Source: Anastrepha obliqua (Eukaryota; Arthropoda; Insecta; Diptera; Tephritidae). From it: a DNA stretch of 64,000 nt. Shown here one piece after another: positions 34,529-45,879 of the stretch; the first letter of the stretch is position 1, and every line of letters starts with the position of its first letter. The stretch covers positions 77,626,001-77,690,000 of the forward strand of contig NC_072895.1 of assembly GCF_027943255.1 (NCBI RefSeq), in the 5' to 3' direction. Below the pieces are notes generated by a model. That model did no database searches, was not told where the DNA came from, and saw nothing but the letters and a program-made list of their open reading frames with translations. Position numbers and translations under genes: made by a program.

Positions 34529-35785
34529 AATTACCCCGTATTAAAGCACTTATCAACAGCTTTCATTTGATACCCATATTGTACATACACAACCAAAGGT
34601 TACCCGGGTCCACGTTTTGACCTATATCTCGAGACCCCAGTCACGGAGCGGCATGAAAAATATTCTGTACTAAAGCATTCACCAACAGCTTTCATTTGAT
34701 ATCCATATTGTACATACACGTCCGAAGGTTACCCGGGTCCACGTTTTGACCTATATCTTGAGACCCTATCTACCAATAGGTATTCAAACTATACGGAAGT
34801 CATCTTCAATACCTACTTAACAATGTGTGTAAGTTTGGTTTAATTCGGTTCAAAGTCACGGTGGGTCCACGTTTTGGCATATATTTCGAGACCCTAGTCA
34901 TCAATAGGTATGAAAATTACCCCGTATTAAAGCACTTATCAACAGCTTTCATTTGATATCCATATTGTACAAACACATTCTAGGGTCCACGTTTTGGTCT
35001 CTATCTCGAGACCCTAGTCACGGAGCGGATGGAAATACTCTGAACTAAAGCATTCACCAACAGCTTCCATTTGATACTCATATTGTACATACACGTCCGA
35101 AGGTTACCCGGGTCCACGTTTTGACCTATACCTTGAGACCCTATCTACCAATAGGTATTCAAACTATACGGAAATCATCTTCAATACCTACTTAACAATG
35201 TGTGTAAGTTTGGTTTAATTCGGTTCAAAGTCACGGTGGGTCCACGTTTTGGCATATATTTCCAGACCCTAGTCATCAATAGGTATGAAAATTACCCCGT
35301 ATTAAAGCACTTATCAACAGCTTTCATTTGATATCCATATTGTACAAACACATTCTAGGGACCACGTTTTGGTCTCTATCTCGAGACCCTAGTCACGGAG
35401 CGGATGGAAATACTCTGAACTAAAGCATTCACCAACAGCTTCCATTTGATACCCATATTGTACATACACATCCGAAGGTTACCCGGGTCCACGTTTTGAC
35501 CTATATCTCGAGACCCTATCTACCAATAGGTACCCAAACTATACGGAAACCATCTTCAATACCTCCTTAACAATGTGTGGAAGTTTGGTTTAATTCGGTG
35601 CAAAGACACGGCGGGTCCACGTTTTGGCATATATTTCCAGACCCTAGTCATCAATAGGTATGAAAATTACCCCGTATTAAAGCACTTATCAACAGCTTTC
35701 ATTTGATACCCATATTGTACATACACATTCGAAGGTTACCCGGGTCCATGTTTTGACCTATATCTCGAGCCCTATTTCCAAAATA
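34529..35785. repeat. 125-bp satellite array 1, higher-order period 375 bp
   Basis: Ten occurrences of GGGTCCACGTTTTG or a one-base variant lie at 34606, 34735, 34863, 34983, 35110, 35238, 35358, 35485, 35613 and 35742. Neighbouring units differ, but every third unit matches (34735, 35110, 35485 are each 375 bp apart). The higher-order unit is therefore three roughly 125-bp monomers. The same monomer makes array 2 at 52660-54115. Confidence 0.95.
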
Positions 35786-35920
35786 AAATATAATCCATGT
35801 TACTCGTGATGTAGCTTTCGAATGGTGAAAGAATTTTTAAAATCGGTCCAATAGTTTTTGAGCCTATTCATTACAACCAAACAAACAAAGTTTTCCTCTT
35901 TATAATATTAGTATAGATAT
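35775..35920 (+). mobile_element. 3' tail of the satellite-bearing element, truncated copy
   Basis: Starting CCAAAATAAAATATAATCC and running to CTCTTTATAATATTAGTATA and GAT, this matches 54215-54370, the 3' end of the longer element that starts at 52005. Only the array and tail are present here; the 5' part is missing and replaced by the CATAA array. Confidence 0.8.
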
Positions 35921-36232
35921 GGTAAATATTACCATACATTTTTTCCTTCATATATAATAAAAAAATTAATAATAATAACATTAAAACAACAGGTATTATT
36001 AACAAACTTGGTTTTATTTTAAATTCTTCAAGTAAATCAAATTAATAATAATCAATAAGAAGGCATATGCAAATACAAATACGTGAATTTATATATGTAC
36101 ATATGCGCATATACATACATATATACGCTCACTTAAGTAGGGGAGAGCAAGATGTCGAACGTTGCCGTTCGTTTGCTTTGTTTGCTTTGTCGTTCCTTCC
36201 ACGCTTTCGCTTGCAGTTCATTCAATGCAATG

Positions 36233-37190
36233 AGCAAGGTAACTACATATGAGCAAGGTAACACTAATATGAGCAAGGTAACACTAATGAGCAAGGTAAC
36301 ACTAAAGAGCAAGGTAACACTAATGAGCAAGGTAATACTAAAGAGCAAGGTAATACTAAAGAGCAAGGTAACACTAATATGAGCAAGGTAACACTAATAT
36401 GAGCAAGGTAACACTAATATGAGCAAGGTAACACTAATATGAGCAAGGTAACACTAATATGAGCAAGGTAACACTAATATGAGCAAGGTAACACTAATAT
36501 GAGCAAGGTAACACTAATATGAGCAAGGTAACACTAATATGAGCAAGGTAACACTAATATCAGCAAGGTAACACTAATATGAGCAAGGTAACACTAATAT
36601 GAGCAAGGTAACACTAATATCAGCAAGGTAACACTAATATGAGCAAGGTAACACTAATATGAGCAAGGTAACACTAATATGAGCAAGGTAACACTAATAT
36701 GAGCAAGGTAACACTAATATGAGCAAGGTAACACTAATATGAGCAAGGTAACACTAATATCAGCAAGGTAACACTAATATGAGCAAGGTAACACTAATAT
36801 GAGCAAGGTAACACTAATATGAGCAAGGTAACACTAATATGAGCAAGGTAACACTAATATCAGCAAGGTAACACTAATATGAGCAAGGTAACACTAATAT
36901 GAGCAAGGTAACACTAATATGAGCAAGGTAACACTAATATGAGCAAGGTAACACTAATATCAGCAAGGTAACACTAATATGAGCAAGGTAACACTAATAT
37001 GAGCAAGGTAACACTAATATGAGCAAGGTAACACTTATATCAGCAAGGTAACACTAATATGAGCAAGGTAACACTAATATGAGCAAGGTAACACTAATAT
37101 CAGCAAGGTAACACTAATATGAGCAAGGTAACACTAATATGAGCAAGGTAACACTAATATGAGCAAGGTAGCACTAATATGAGCAAGGTA
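36233..37190. repeat. 20-bp minisatellite, about 48 units
   Basis: The unit is GAGCAAGGTAACACTAATAT. The first few units (36233-36360) are shorter 18-20 bp variants; from about 36361 the array is almost perfectly regular. A G-to-C change at the first base (CAGCAAGG) recurs at 36561, 36621, 36761, 36861, 36961, 37041 and 37101. The related copy at 54577-55210 has only about three diverged 19-bp units. The array has no spacers, so it is not a CRISPR. Confidence 0.98.
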
Positions 37191-37261
37191 ACGACACATT
37201 TTTTCGTTCGTGCAGCCTGTTAAATCGAATTATAAGACGTTATCACGTCAAAAACACGAGT

Positions 37262-37540
37262 TAGGTATGGCTCCATTTTTGCTGTCGCTCGTAACGCCAC
37301 AATATTGAATCTACTCTGGCTCCAACGGCGATGATAATTTCCTCAGTGCACTCTCGATGCCCACGCATTGGTGGATATGCGTCCAAAAAAACAAATTGCG
37401 CACGAAGTTATGTATGGTGCTGCTAATAGTCATCTCAGTTGCCCGATAATGTAATACCGTACATCGAGCGAAGTGTTCTGTAAAAAGTTATGAATATAAA
37501 CCTTCACAATTTGTAAGCGCTCATTGGGTCTAGTGTAAGT
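37262..37540 (-). pseudogene. mariner HTH fragment, 5' side of a split relic
   Basis: The minus strand reads TRPNERLQIVKVYIHNFLQN, matching the first HTH of DUF4817-type mariner transposases (usual ERLQIVKVYYQN). After frameshifts it gives HRECTEEIIIAV, matching the TEENIAAV block of the second HTH. It is collinear with the catalytic fragment at 33900-34043 across the composite element. The catalytic core between them is not seen, so an additional deletion is likely. Confidence 0.55.
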
Positions 37541-37577
37541 TATTGTATTTAGATGTGAAACAATATTGAATAGTACA

Positions 37578-37915
37578 GCGGGCGCCGGTTCCACATGAAC
37601 TTGTGCGTGAATATCATGCGGCAGGGCCCGGATTCGAAACCCACTCCAACAACGGACAGTTCTCAGCAGGAAATTTGAAGTCTCCGAGAGTATAGTACTT
37701 CTGTCAGGGAAAAGCTCCTCATAAAAAAACCGTTTGCCGTTCAGAGGCGGCGTACAACTGGACGTCCCTCCATTTGTGGGACAACGTCCAGATGCTCCCC
37801 ACCAAAAAGAAAAAAAAGCTCGACCATACTCCAAACGGGTGTACACCCCAGTTATATGTACATACATACGACGTACATATTTATATGTATATATATAGTT
37901 GCGTTAAAGTCTCCA
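37578..37915 (+). mobile_element. tRNA-derived SINE, diverged near-full-length copy
   Basis: The head contains TTGTGCGTGAATATCATGCG, matching GTTGGTGCGTGACTACCATT of the 59771 copy, and a B-box-like GGATTCGAAACC at 37630-37641. The body has GTCCCTCCATTTGTGGGACA, an AAGCTCGACCATACTCCAAA segment and the end motif TGTACACCCCAGTTATATG. A TA-rich tail runs to about 37915. The A box is degenerate. Confidence 0.7.
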
Positions 37916-37919
37916 CCAT

Positions 37920-39595
37920 CACCCATTGCAAAACGGACCTGGTACATAGAATATTTAATTAATAGAATTAGTAAGAAAAAATTCAAAAATATTTGAACTG
38001 GTGGGTCTTAGATCACTTCCATTTCAATTATTCAATTGAGTTACTTATCGGAGTTTCTAAGGCATTTGTTATATTTAACACGAATATGAGAAATAAAGAA
38101 AATGGCAAATTATATCCATTAAAATGCGGTGAGCTTTTGTCATTCTTATTGTCTTTAAACTTTGGCATTTAGGCGAATATAAAATATCTATGGCCTTGAT
38201 GCTTTTTCGTCCATCCCCCCTTCCTCTCGCTTTCTTATCCTCTTGGGGTTATAGCCGAGCCATAAGTAAATCTCATAAAAAATTAATTGCATTTTACCAA
38301 AGATGGACTCGTTGGCACAGCCAAGAGGACGACGAACAGCGAACACTCACTCTGTGTTCACATTAGCAACTTGCGTACATACATACCTACTTATGGCAAC
38401 AACAAAATGCAGGAAGCATTTTCGCGGAGAGGTTTTGGCACAGGCGAAGAAAAAGTCATTAAATCACGCGGCCAAGAAACGAGGAGAGCATGAAAAAATA
38501 GTAGAGAGGAGGTCTCCTGTATCTACAATAGGTTGTGTGGGCAAGACAGCAACTGCCGAAAGTGAACATATGAAGCAGCTATTTAAATCTGAAACCAACA
38601 TCTTCATGCTTTCCTCTTTTCCGTTGCCATGCAAGCCATGCACCCAGTGACATTTCACGGCTGTTATGTGGCCGTTATTTTTGGTGTATGTGGGGGCATG
38701 TGTAAAATGGTTGTGTTGCCACACGTAACGGTTTTCGTAAAGTTTTTAGCGCCTCAACGTCATTTTTGCTGATGGGAACTCTTTCTTGGTGAAACAGCAA
38801 TCACATTTCCGAGCAGAAAGACGTTCACTATGCGAGTACATCGTGCTTGTTATTGGCATACCCGTTGTTTCCATTGTAGGTGTGATATGTATTAGTATGG
38901 GGGTACTTAAATTTGGTGCGTTGACAATTTTTATTTGCGCTTGTGATCGCTAGGGGATGCGATGGGTATGGCGAGATAGTACGATGGCGTAAAATTTTGC
39001 ATTTTTCCTTTTTATGACATTTAACCGTCGTTGCGAGGTGCTCGGTTGGTGAGTCGATAAGTGGAGTGCTGAGCGGGTGAGACAACTGTCGTAAATGTGT
39101 GGCACGCATATCAAATTGCGACTTTTAATGAGCCCCGCTGATAATAATAATAATAACGCATTGCGTACAAATTACCTTGTCACGCCGCTATTCACCGCAC
39201 ACCACACACCCACACACCCACATCAAGACTAGATAAACTAAAAGCAGTAAAGTGCCTTCCACTCCAAAAACCAACGCTTACCGAGTTGCTAAATTAATGG
39301 CAGAAATAACATATGCCGTTTTTATGTTTCACTAAAAGATGCGCGAGAAATACATTTAAGGATATATGTTGGAGTTGAAGAAATGAGAAATTTGACTAAA
39401 AGCGTGAAACACTTCTGATGAAATATAGCAGTCTTAAAAAACTTCAAAACATGAAATAGTTGGATTTATAATTGCAACATCTGGACGAATGCCCTGGCCT
39501 AAGCCAGATCGGAACAACAGTTTTTGGCAGCCCTTTAACCATCTGAAATTAGCATATTAGCATAATATTAAGAATAAGTTCCGTCCTCTCTAAGC
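37920..39595. other. no recognisable gene
   Basis: A 115-codon plus-strand frame at 38303-38650 has no recognisable domain. There is an ACC/CACA-rich patch at 39190-39225. Confidence 0.4.
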
Positions 39596-39599
39596 CAAA

Positions 39600-40205
39600 G
39601 TTATGTGTCATTAAAAGCTACAACTTTACTTTATCTTTCAGGCAGCATACGGATTCGTCTGAAAAAAAATTCCAATTCTTTTGACTTGATCCATTCACTG
39701 AACCAGTTTGCGATGCTCTCGTAAGAAGTGAACCGATCTCCAAATGACGACTGACTGCATTGATCGGAACAGATAGTAATCCGAAGGTACAAAGTCTGGG
39801 GAATATGGTGGGTGAGGCAAGATTTCCCAATTCAGTCCCTCTAAATATTTCTGGACCGATTTACTAACGTGTGGCCTGGCGTTGTTATGCAGCAAAATCA
39901 CTTTGTCATATCTACCGTCCCATTCTGGCCGCTTTTCTGTGAGAGCTCGATTCAAACGCATTAGCTAAGGTCGGTAATGATCGCCAGTGATGGTTTCAGA
40001 GGGTTTAAGGAGTTCCTAATAGCTGACACCTTTCGAGTGCCACCAGATGCACAATATAACATTTGAAACATGAATATTTTCTTTCACTGTCGATGGACCT
40101 GGTTCACCTGGCAGGTTCCAACATTTTCGACACTTAGAGTTATAATCATAGGGTTATCATAATCGATCTATTTTTCAACGCCAGCGATGATGCGAGGAGG
40201 ATGGT
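39600..40205 (-). pseudogene. mariner transposase, catalytic domain with two active-site losses
   Basis: The minus strand reads IIAGVEK, a stop, IDYDNP, then VKENIHVSNVILCIWWHSKG, ELLKPSETITGDHYRP, LMRLNRALTEKRPEWDGRYD and KVILLHNNARPHVSKSVQKY. It continues LEGLNWEILPHPPYSPDFVP, SDYYLFRSMQS and, after a frameshift, SIANWFSEWIKSKELEFFF and RIRMLPER. In normal mariners the first catalytic aspartate is in GDEKW and the second in LHDNARPH; here they are valine (GVEK) and asparagine (HNNARPH). The third, in YSPDFVPSD, is kept. The N-terminal HTH region is absent. Confidence 0.9.
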
Positions 40206-40245
40206 TCCATATGTAGAAGTCCACGCAAGTGGGGAAAGTTACTGA

Positions 40246-41119
40246 TCGCCGCCATTCACTTGGGAGTGGCCAGGAAATTTCTTCTGCATATGGTCCAAGC
40301 AGTTCACAACGTCCGGGATTAGCTTACGTATCCTCTGGGTAGCTTCCAAAAACCCTTTCGGAAGTGAGCTATAGTGAGAAGGCGAAACATTCCAGGATAG
40401 CTGGTTGTGTGCCGTGTTTGGGTCCCGCCACTTAAAAATCCCCCCCAATGAAAAGATTAAAAAAGCCTCGGATGAGACCTCCCTATACTGATGACGACCA
40501 CTGCAAACGAACTAAGGACTATGATTTGAGGGCATGCACCTGGAATGTCCGGTCCCTTAATGGGAAAGGTGCCTCTGCCCGGCTGGTTGATGCCCTCGTG
40601 AGAGTAAAGGCTGACATCACTGCCATTCAAGAGATGCGATAGACGGGACAAGGCAAGAAAAGTGTAGGACCTTGTGACGTCTACTACAGCTGCCACGTAA
40701 AGGAGCGCAAATTTGGTGTTGGATTTGTTGTGGGAGAGAGACTTCGTCGCCAAGTACTATCCTTCACTCCGGTGGACTAGCGTCTCGCAACAATCCGCAT
40801 CACAGCCCGTTTTTTTGACATCTCGCTAATTTGCGCCCACGCCTCGACGGAAGAGAAGAACGATGCGACCAAAGATTCCTTCTATGAGCGCTTGGAACGT
40901 TCCTATGAGCGCTGCCCCCACCACCACATAAAAGTCGTGCTTGGCGACTTTAACGCCAGGGTGGGCAAGGACGGAATTTTTGGTCCCACAGTCGGAAAAT
41001 TCAGCGTGCACAACGAAACATCCGGTAACGGACAGAGGCTGATCGACTTCGCCGGGGCCCGAAGCATGGTAGTCTGCAGCACCAGAAAACGCAAAACGTC
41101 CTTTGAATTCTCCTGCTAA
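40246..41119 (+). pseudogene. RTE-clade non-LTR element, 5' end and endonuclease domain
   Basis: After a leader (40246-40447) ending in a CCCCCC run, one reading frame runs from ATG 40448 to a stop at 41119 with two in-frame stops. It contains the AP-endonuclease motifs DLRACTWNVRSLNGKGASAR, DALVRVKADITAIQEMR, then TGQG, and HHIKVVLGDFNARVGKDGIF, GNGQRLIDFA and SMVVCST. The stop after QEMR replaces the conserved tryptophan codon (TGG to TAG), so the frame is recent enough to read easily. The domain is that of RTE-clade elements; it ends before the SDHY motif. The 3' end of an RTE element of the same kind lies 4 kb downstream (45050-45752). Confidence 0.85.
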
Positions 41120-41124
41120 TTATT

Positions 41125-44100
41125 TAAATATATTTCATATCCTAAGAATATGTACTTTAAAATTAAGCAGAAAAATCGATTTGTTGAAAATTTCTGAATG
41201 CTCCAGGGTGCTCCTCACTGTGCCTTGTCAGTGTAAATGCTATAAATTGAAATATTGACAATTTTTCATATAAATAATAAATTTAAAAAATGGGTTGAAA
41301 GGTAAAACTTTGCACAAAATGAAAAAAATCACGAAAAGATCCTCTTTTGTGACAATTGGCAAGTTCAGATTTTTATGCCGCGTTAAAAAACTGGCAATAT
41401 ACATCCCTGAATGTAGGTCTGTGTAGTTTTAAATAATAATAGAGAATCAAATATTAAGTGGTAATCAAAAAAGTTTTACAAATAAAACGATTTCCGTACA
41501 GTGACTGAGTGAATACAACAAAACCGGTTTCTGCTGTTTATTTAAATATTTTTAAAGTTTTTAAATACTCTATTGGTGAGATGGTTATATGACTAATTTT
41601 GTGTAAACATGTTTGTCAAACGCTGGCTACAATTTGCATTTTCGGCCAATTCGTATACATTACGTACCCACTTGTGCTCACCTGGCTGAGATAGAGTTGA
41701 AAGTTATTTGTATCTCATTGTTAACTGACTGCAACTTACACTGCCGCAGTTAGTAAAAGTAATTAGAATTTCAACTTTGCTGCAGTGACCAAAACCACGA
41801 CTGCAACAGACAACGACTATAACAACAAAGTTTCTTTACCGAATACGAACATGAATACTAAATAACATCTCAACAAGGTTTTAGAGTTTTTTGTTGTGCA
41901 AATACCAATTGGACTAAACTACATTTGCATACTCTCTAGAGCAGTTTTGCTTCTTTCCCTGCGCATGTACGTCGAACCATCATTATCAATTCACCTCATT
42001 TGCAGCAGAATCCGTTGATTGGCTCGTTAGTGTCGCAGCAACAACACCTGGCCTGTTGTAATTTCGGCCTCGGATTTTCTTTCAACCCAACTGTTATATT
42101 GGTTGCTCAGGCAACAGATCAACAGTCAAAATGCTATAACAACAAGTCGGGAATGTGAATCTTGCAACATCGCCACTCTAAAGCATTTCACATTGTTGTG
42201 CATTCACCTATCAATCTTTCTACCTGAACTATTTGCTCGCTGGTATAGTACCCTCCATCTTCCGATGTGCATAAAACGGTCTGCCTCTTAGTGAGTGAGT
42301 GGCCGCCACCGGCAAGATACTTCAATTTTGAAGAAAATTTATATCAGCTGAAAAAAATTATTTTCGATTAAATGGAAGGGGAAAGGGTTGGTGTGATAAT
42401 CGAGGTAAATATTGAATTGAGGATAAATATGAAGATGTTTGTAAGGTTGTTCTTTATATTCCTTACAAACGCCCTTTATGCGAGACAATCTGCATGGGAG
42501 ACACCCCGTAACACAATCAAGCATGATACGAGTACGAGTGTATGCGTATGGTGCATATGGTTTGTAGTCGTATTGAGCTCAAGTGGTTTAAGCTCGAATT
42601 TCGCTGTGAAATTTTCGGCGAGTTTGTGTAAAACAATTAAAAGTTCTATGGAGAACAACAAACTGTGGCGTGGGCACACATATTCAATTACATTGGTTTG
42701 CTCGTGCATGGCTTTATACTCGTATGTATGTAGGCATATACACCACAGGTTCGGAACATGAGAGCGTTCCTTTAAGTTGTACGCAAATGGGATGAACATT
42801 TTTTCAGTTTTCATTTTTACTAAGGCGAATATAAATTAAGAATTTTATTAAAAGCCAAATGTGACATAAAAACTATAAGGCTTTCTTTAGACGTTTAGAA
42901 TTTCCTAATGGGATAGCGGTCAAACCAACTGTCTACAAGTAAATATTATTTTTGAAATAATTCGGTTCAGTCCCTCTGACAAATTTCTATGCGAACGCGT
43001 ACCCTAAAAAATTGAGGAAATTTACTTGCAAAATCAGAGTTCAGTGATGAAAAGTCAACAGAGCGCTTCTTACAGTTGTTAGTTATGAAAACAAATTTTG
43101 TTTTTTTTTCGTCAGGACAAATAGTGCAATAATATTCTTTGGAAAAGCTATCCTTAAATGTCCATGAAACTCTCTAATGAACTATTTTTGAAAAAAAGTA
43201 TGTTATATAAATTAGTCATACATATGTAGTGGTGCATACCTCAACTTCATTCTTCTTGACATTTTATAAAAAACGTAAAAACAAGTTGGACTTCCTTCCT
43301 GTAAAATAAAATATACGCAATGGATGCCTTCGTTTACGTTTTCCCCTTTGAACCATTTAAGCCCTTACAGATTTAGTTGATGAAAGTTATGATCATCAGT
43401 AGAGTTCACATCAGAAAGGAACAGGGACCTAAACCCATTACAAACTTCGAACAAACATTCGAGAAGTTGAGCAATAAACGAGTTTCGAGCGAGAATTGAG
43501 CTACTCACTGTTGAATACCCGGGTATCTGGAGCTCTAATATTTCCATTAAAATTAAATTAAAGTTAGTTCCTTAACTTTTCTGAATACCGAATGTTACCA
43601 CTAAATTACAGTGTGATGTGATTGTCATTATCTTAATTCTATATAGTCAATGTTATTTGAGTTGAAAAGCTAGATAAAGCAGATTATGCTAAATTTATTT
43701 GTTCATAATGACCACCAAATTATCGCAACACTTTCCACATTTCCATGTCCGCAACTCTTTACATTACATTCATTCTTTACTAGCTTGGCCTTTTAGTTCA
43801 ACTTTAGTGCATCCCATTCCCCTATCAGAACTAAATTCATCGGAGTTGACTAGACTTTTTGGAGATTGTTGCACGTGCTGAGTTTGTTTGTTTGTCAAAC
43901 TATGTACCAACGCTTTCGTTTCAGTTATTATGTTGGAGAAGCAGTTGGTGTTGCTGTTGCACACTTCATTTGCAGTAAGCGATTTGTTGTTGTCACGGCG
44001 TCTGCTCTATGTCTGCCATTGACTCAACATTGTTTGAATTTTAACTTTTTCTAACTACTTGCCTATTCCCTGCTGAGTTGTAGCGGAGTTTGTCAAGTTT

Positions 44101-45045
44101 TCGGGTTATTTCGTTATTTAAAACTGTCTTTCCTCTGCACTTTCTTAGTATCCGTTTTTGTTTGTGTGCTGGTGTTGGTGTTTCTGCCACTGTTAGTTAG
44201 CTATTGCTTTCCCCTGGGTCTGTGGTAGAGTTTAGTAAATCGGGAAATTGACTTGACACTCGTAAAAGTATTTGGACCGGACGAAATGAAATCTGAGTAT
44301 GTGTGTGGGTGTTTTCACAGTTAAGTGGGTAATTTGTACGCTTAAAGAAACTTTTGCGCGTAAATGCAGCCGAACAATCACGGGTACGTATTCTCTACTC
44401 CACATCTTGCTCGCTCTTAATCTGTTTCGTGTTCTGTGGAACTCAATCAATAAACGAAGTGGACTTTCAGAACAAATTGACGAAGGCTTATTTTTAATTG
44501 AGGGTACGTACATCGGATTGGAAATAGATAAAATAATGTTCGTTTTTGCAACAAGTTTAGTTAATTTTGTACCTTTGGACACTTGATAGCTGCACAATTT
44601 TTTGGGATTGATATTTTAAGATAACTCACCAATGAAAATCTCACTTTTATATACAAAAATGTTAGAATGTTTGTTGGAAATTAATTGTGCACTGATCTCG
44701 CAATATCAGTTTACCATATATTCCAACAGAGAACAGAATCAGCGTCTTTGGCAGCGTTCGTTAAACAGTTTTATTTTGCAACAAATTCCTTAAACTGCTG
44801 TTTTGCCATCCGCCGTTTTTTGTATACGTTAGGATAAGTTTGGTTAAGCTTGGTTAGGCTGTAGCGGTTGTCCATTATGGTAGGCATAGTGTTGCCACAT
44901 GAGGAACCTTTCTCGATCTCTCCAATATGAACTGATCCCTGATTTCCATAGTACTGAGTTCTCCAAACGGTTAAAGACTTGTCTACCTAAAGTGATGGAA
45001 CTTCATCTGAATATAAAGGCGCAGTAACATAGAAAGTACCTTCTG
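41125..45045. other. no recognisable gene
   Basis: Nearly 4 kb between two RTE fragments. There are no RT motifs here. Open frames at 42372-42814 and 44232-44597 lack recognisable homology. If the two RTE fragments were one insertion, this segment replaced most of its RT. Confidence 0.4.
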
Positions 45046-45049
45046 TCTT

Positions 45050-45752
45050 CAAACAAACAGTCGGCGCACTCGCGTATCGGCACCCACGTCACTGTTGACA
45101 GTTATAATTTTGAGGTTGTAAAAGACTTCGTGTATTTAAGAACCAGCATTTACATCGATAACAATGTCAGCCTTGAAATCCAACGTAGAATCCCTCTTGC
45201 CGACAAGTGCTCCTTTGTACTAAGTTGACAAATGAGTAGTAAAGTCCTCTCCCGACGAACAAAACTAACTCTACAAGGCTCTCATTATGCCCGTCCTAAC
45301 GTATGGTGCAGAAGCTTGGACAATGACAACATCCGATGAAGCGAGGCTTGGAGTGTTTGAGAGAAAGATTCTGTGCAAGATTTTTGGGCCTTTGCACGTT
45401 GGCAACGGCGAATATCGCAGGCGATGGAACGATGAGCTGTATGAGCTTTACGACGACATAGTCATAGCGTAGCGAATAAAGATCCAGCGGCTACGCTGGC
45501 TGGGTCATGTTGTCCGAATGGATACAAACGCTCCGGCTCTGAAAGTATTCGATGCGGTACCAGCTGGTGGTAGCAGAGGAAGAGGAAGACCTCCTCTGCG
45601 TTGGAAAGATCAGGTGGAGAAGGACTTGGCTTCACTTGGTGTGTCGCAACTGGCGCCGGTTAGCACAAGAAAGAAACGACTGGCGCGCTTTGTTAAACTC
45701 GGCCAAAATCGCGTAAGCGGTTATAGAGCCAATTAAGAAGAAGAAGAAATAA
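45050..45752 (+). pseudogene. RTE-clade non-LTR element, 3' end
   Basis: The plus strand reads VDSYNFEVVKDFVYLRTSIY, IDNNVSLEIQRRIPLADKC and KVLSRRTKLTL, with a frameshift before IMPVLTYGAEAWTMTTSDEA. It continues RLGVFERKILCKIFGPLHVG, NGEYRRRWNDELYELYDDI, one in-frame stop, RIKIQRLRWLGHVVRMDTN and GRGRPPLRWKDQVEKDLA. A one-base shift near 45645 restores the natural ending NWRRLAQERNDWRALLNSAK with a stop at 45714. The 3' end is a (GAA)n-type tail at 45735-45749. This is the end of the RTE RT domain and its C-terminal tail. Confidence 0.9.
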
Positions 45753-45879
45753 CATAGGAAGTACAAAAGCAAAACAGCACTTATACCGTTTACTAGGAAA
45801 AGGAACATAAATCTCAAATGTCCGGTCCTTAATGGAATAACACTTCAGCTCTCGACAGAAGCGTGAGAGTTACATATTG

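Larger units (their letters stand above)
34053..37262 (+). mobile_element. composite repeat element with minisatellite, copy 1
   Basis: The left part (34053-34190, starting GAGGTTGTCTGTAAAGTCGG) and the middle-to-right part (36059 onward, starting AAGGCATATGCAAATAC) both have close counterparts, in reverse orientation, at 54577-55210. Near the ends ACGTGATAACGTC (34091-34103) recurs inverted as GACGTTATCACGT (37236-37248), suggesting terminal inverted structure. Inside lie a CATAA array, a 125-bp satellite array with its own element tail, and a long 20-bp minisatellite. No transposase frame is seen; the family is not identified. Exact boundaries are uncertain. Confidence 0.6.

Noticed and set aside
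34102..34556. Three overlapping minus-strand frames of 117-140 codons
   Set aside because: They are translations of the CATAA microsatellite, giving a five-residue repeat in every frame without stops.
36152..36382. Small plus-strand frame with a repeated MSKVTL-type motif
   Set aside because: It reads through the 18-bp variants of the minisatellite and ends once the 20-bp units begin; repeat artefact.
36233..37190. CRISPR-like array
   Set aside because: The 20-bp units abut with no unique spacers, the host is a eukaryote, and there are no cas genes.
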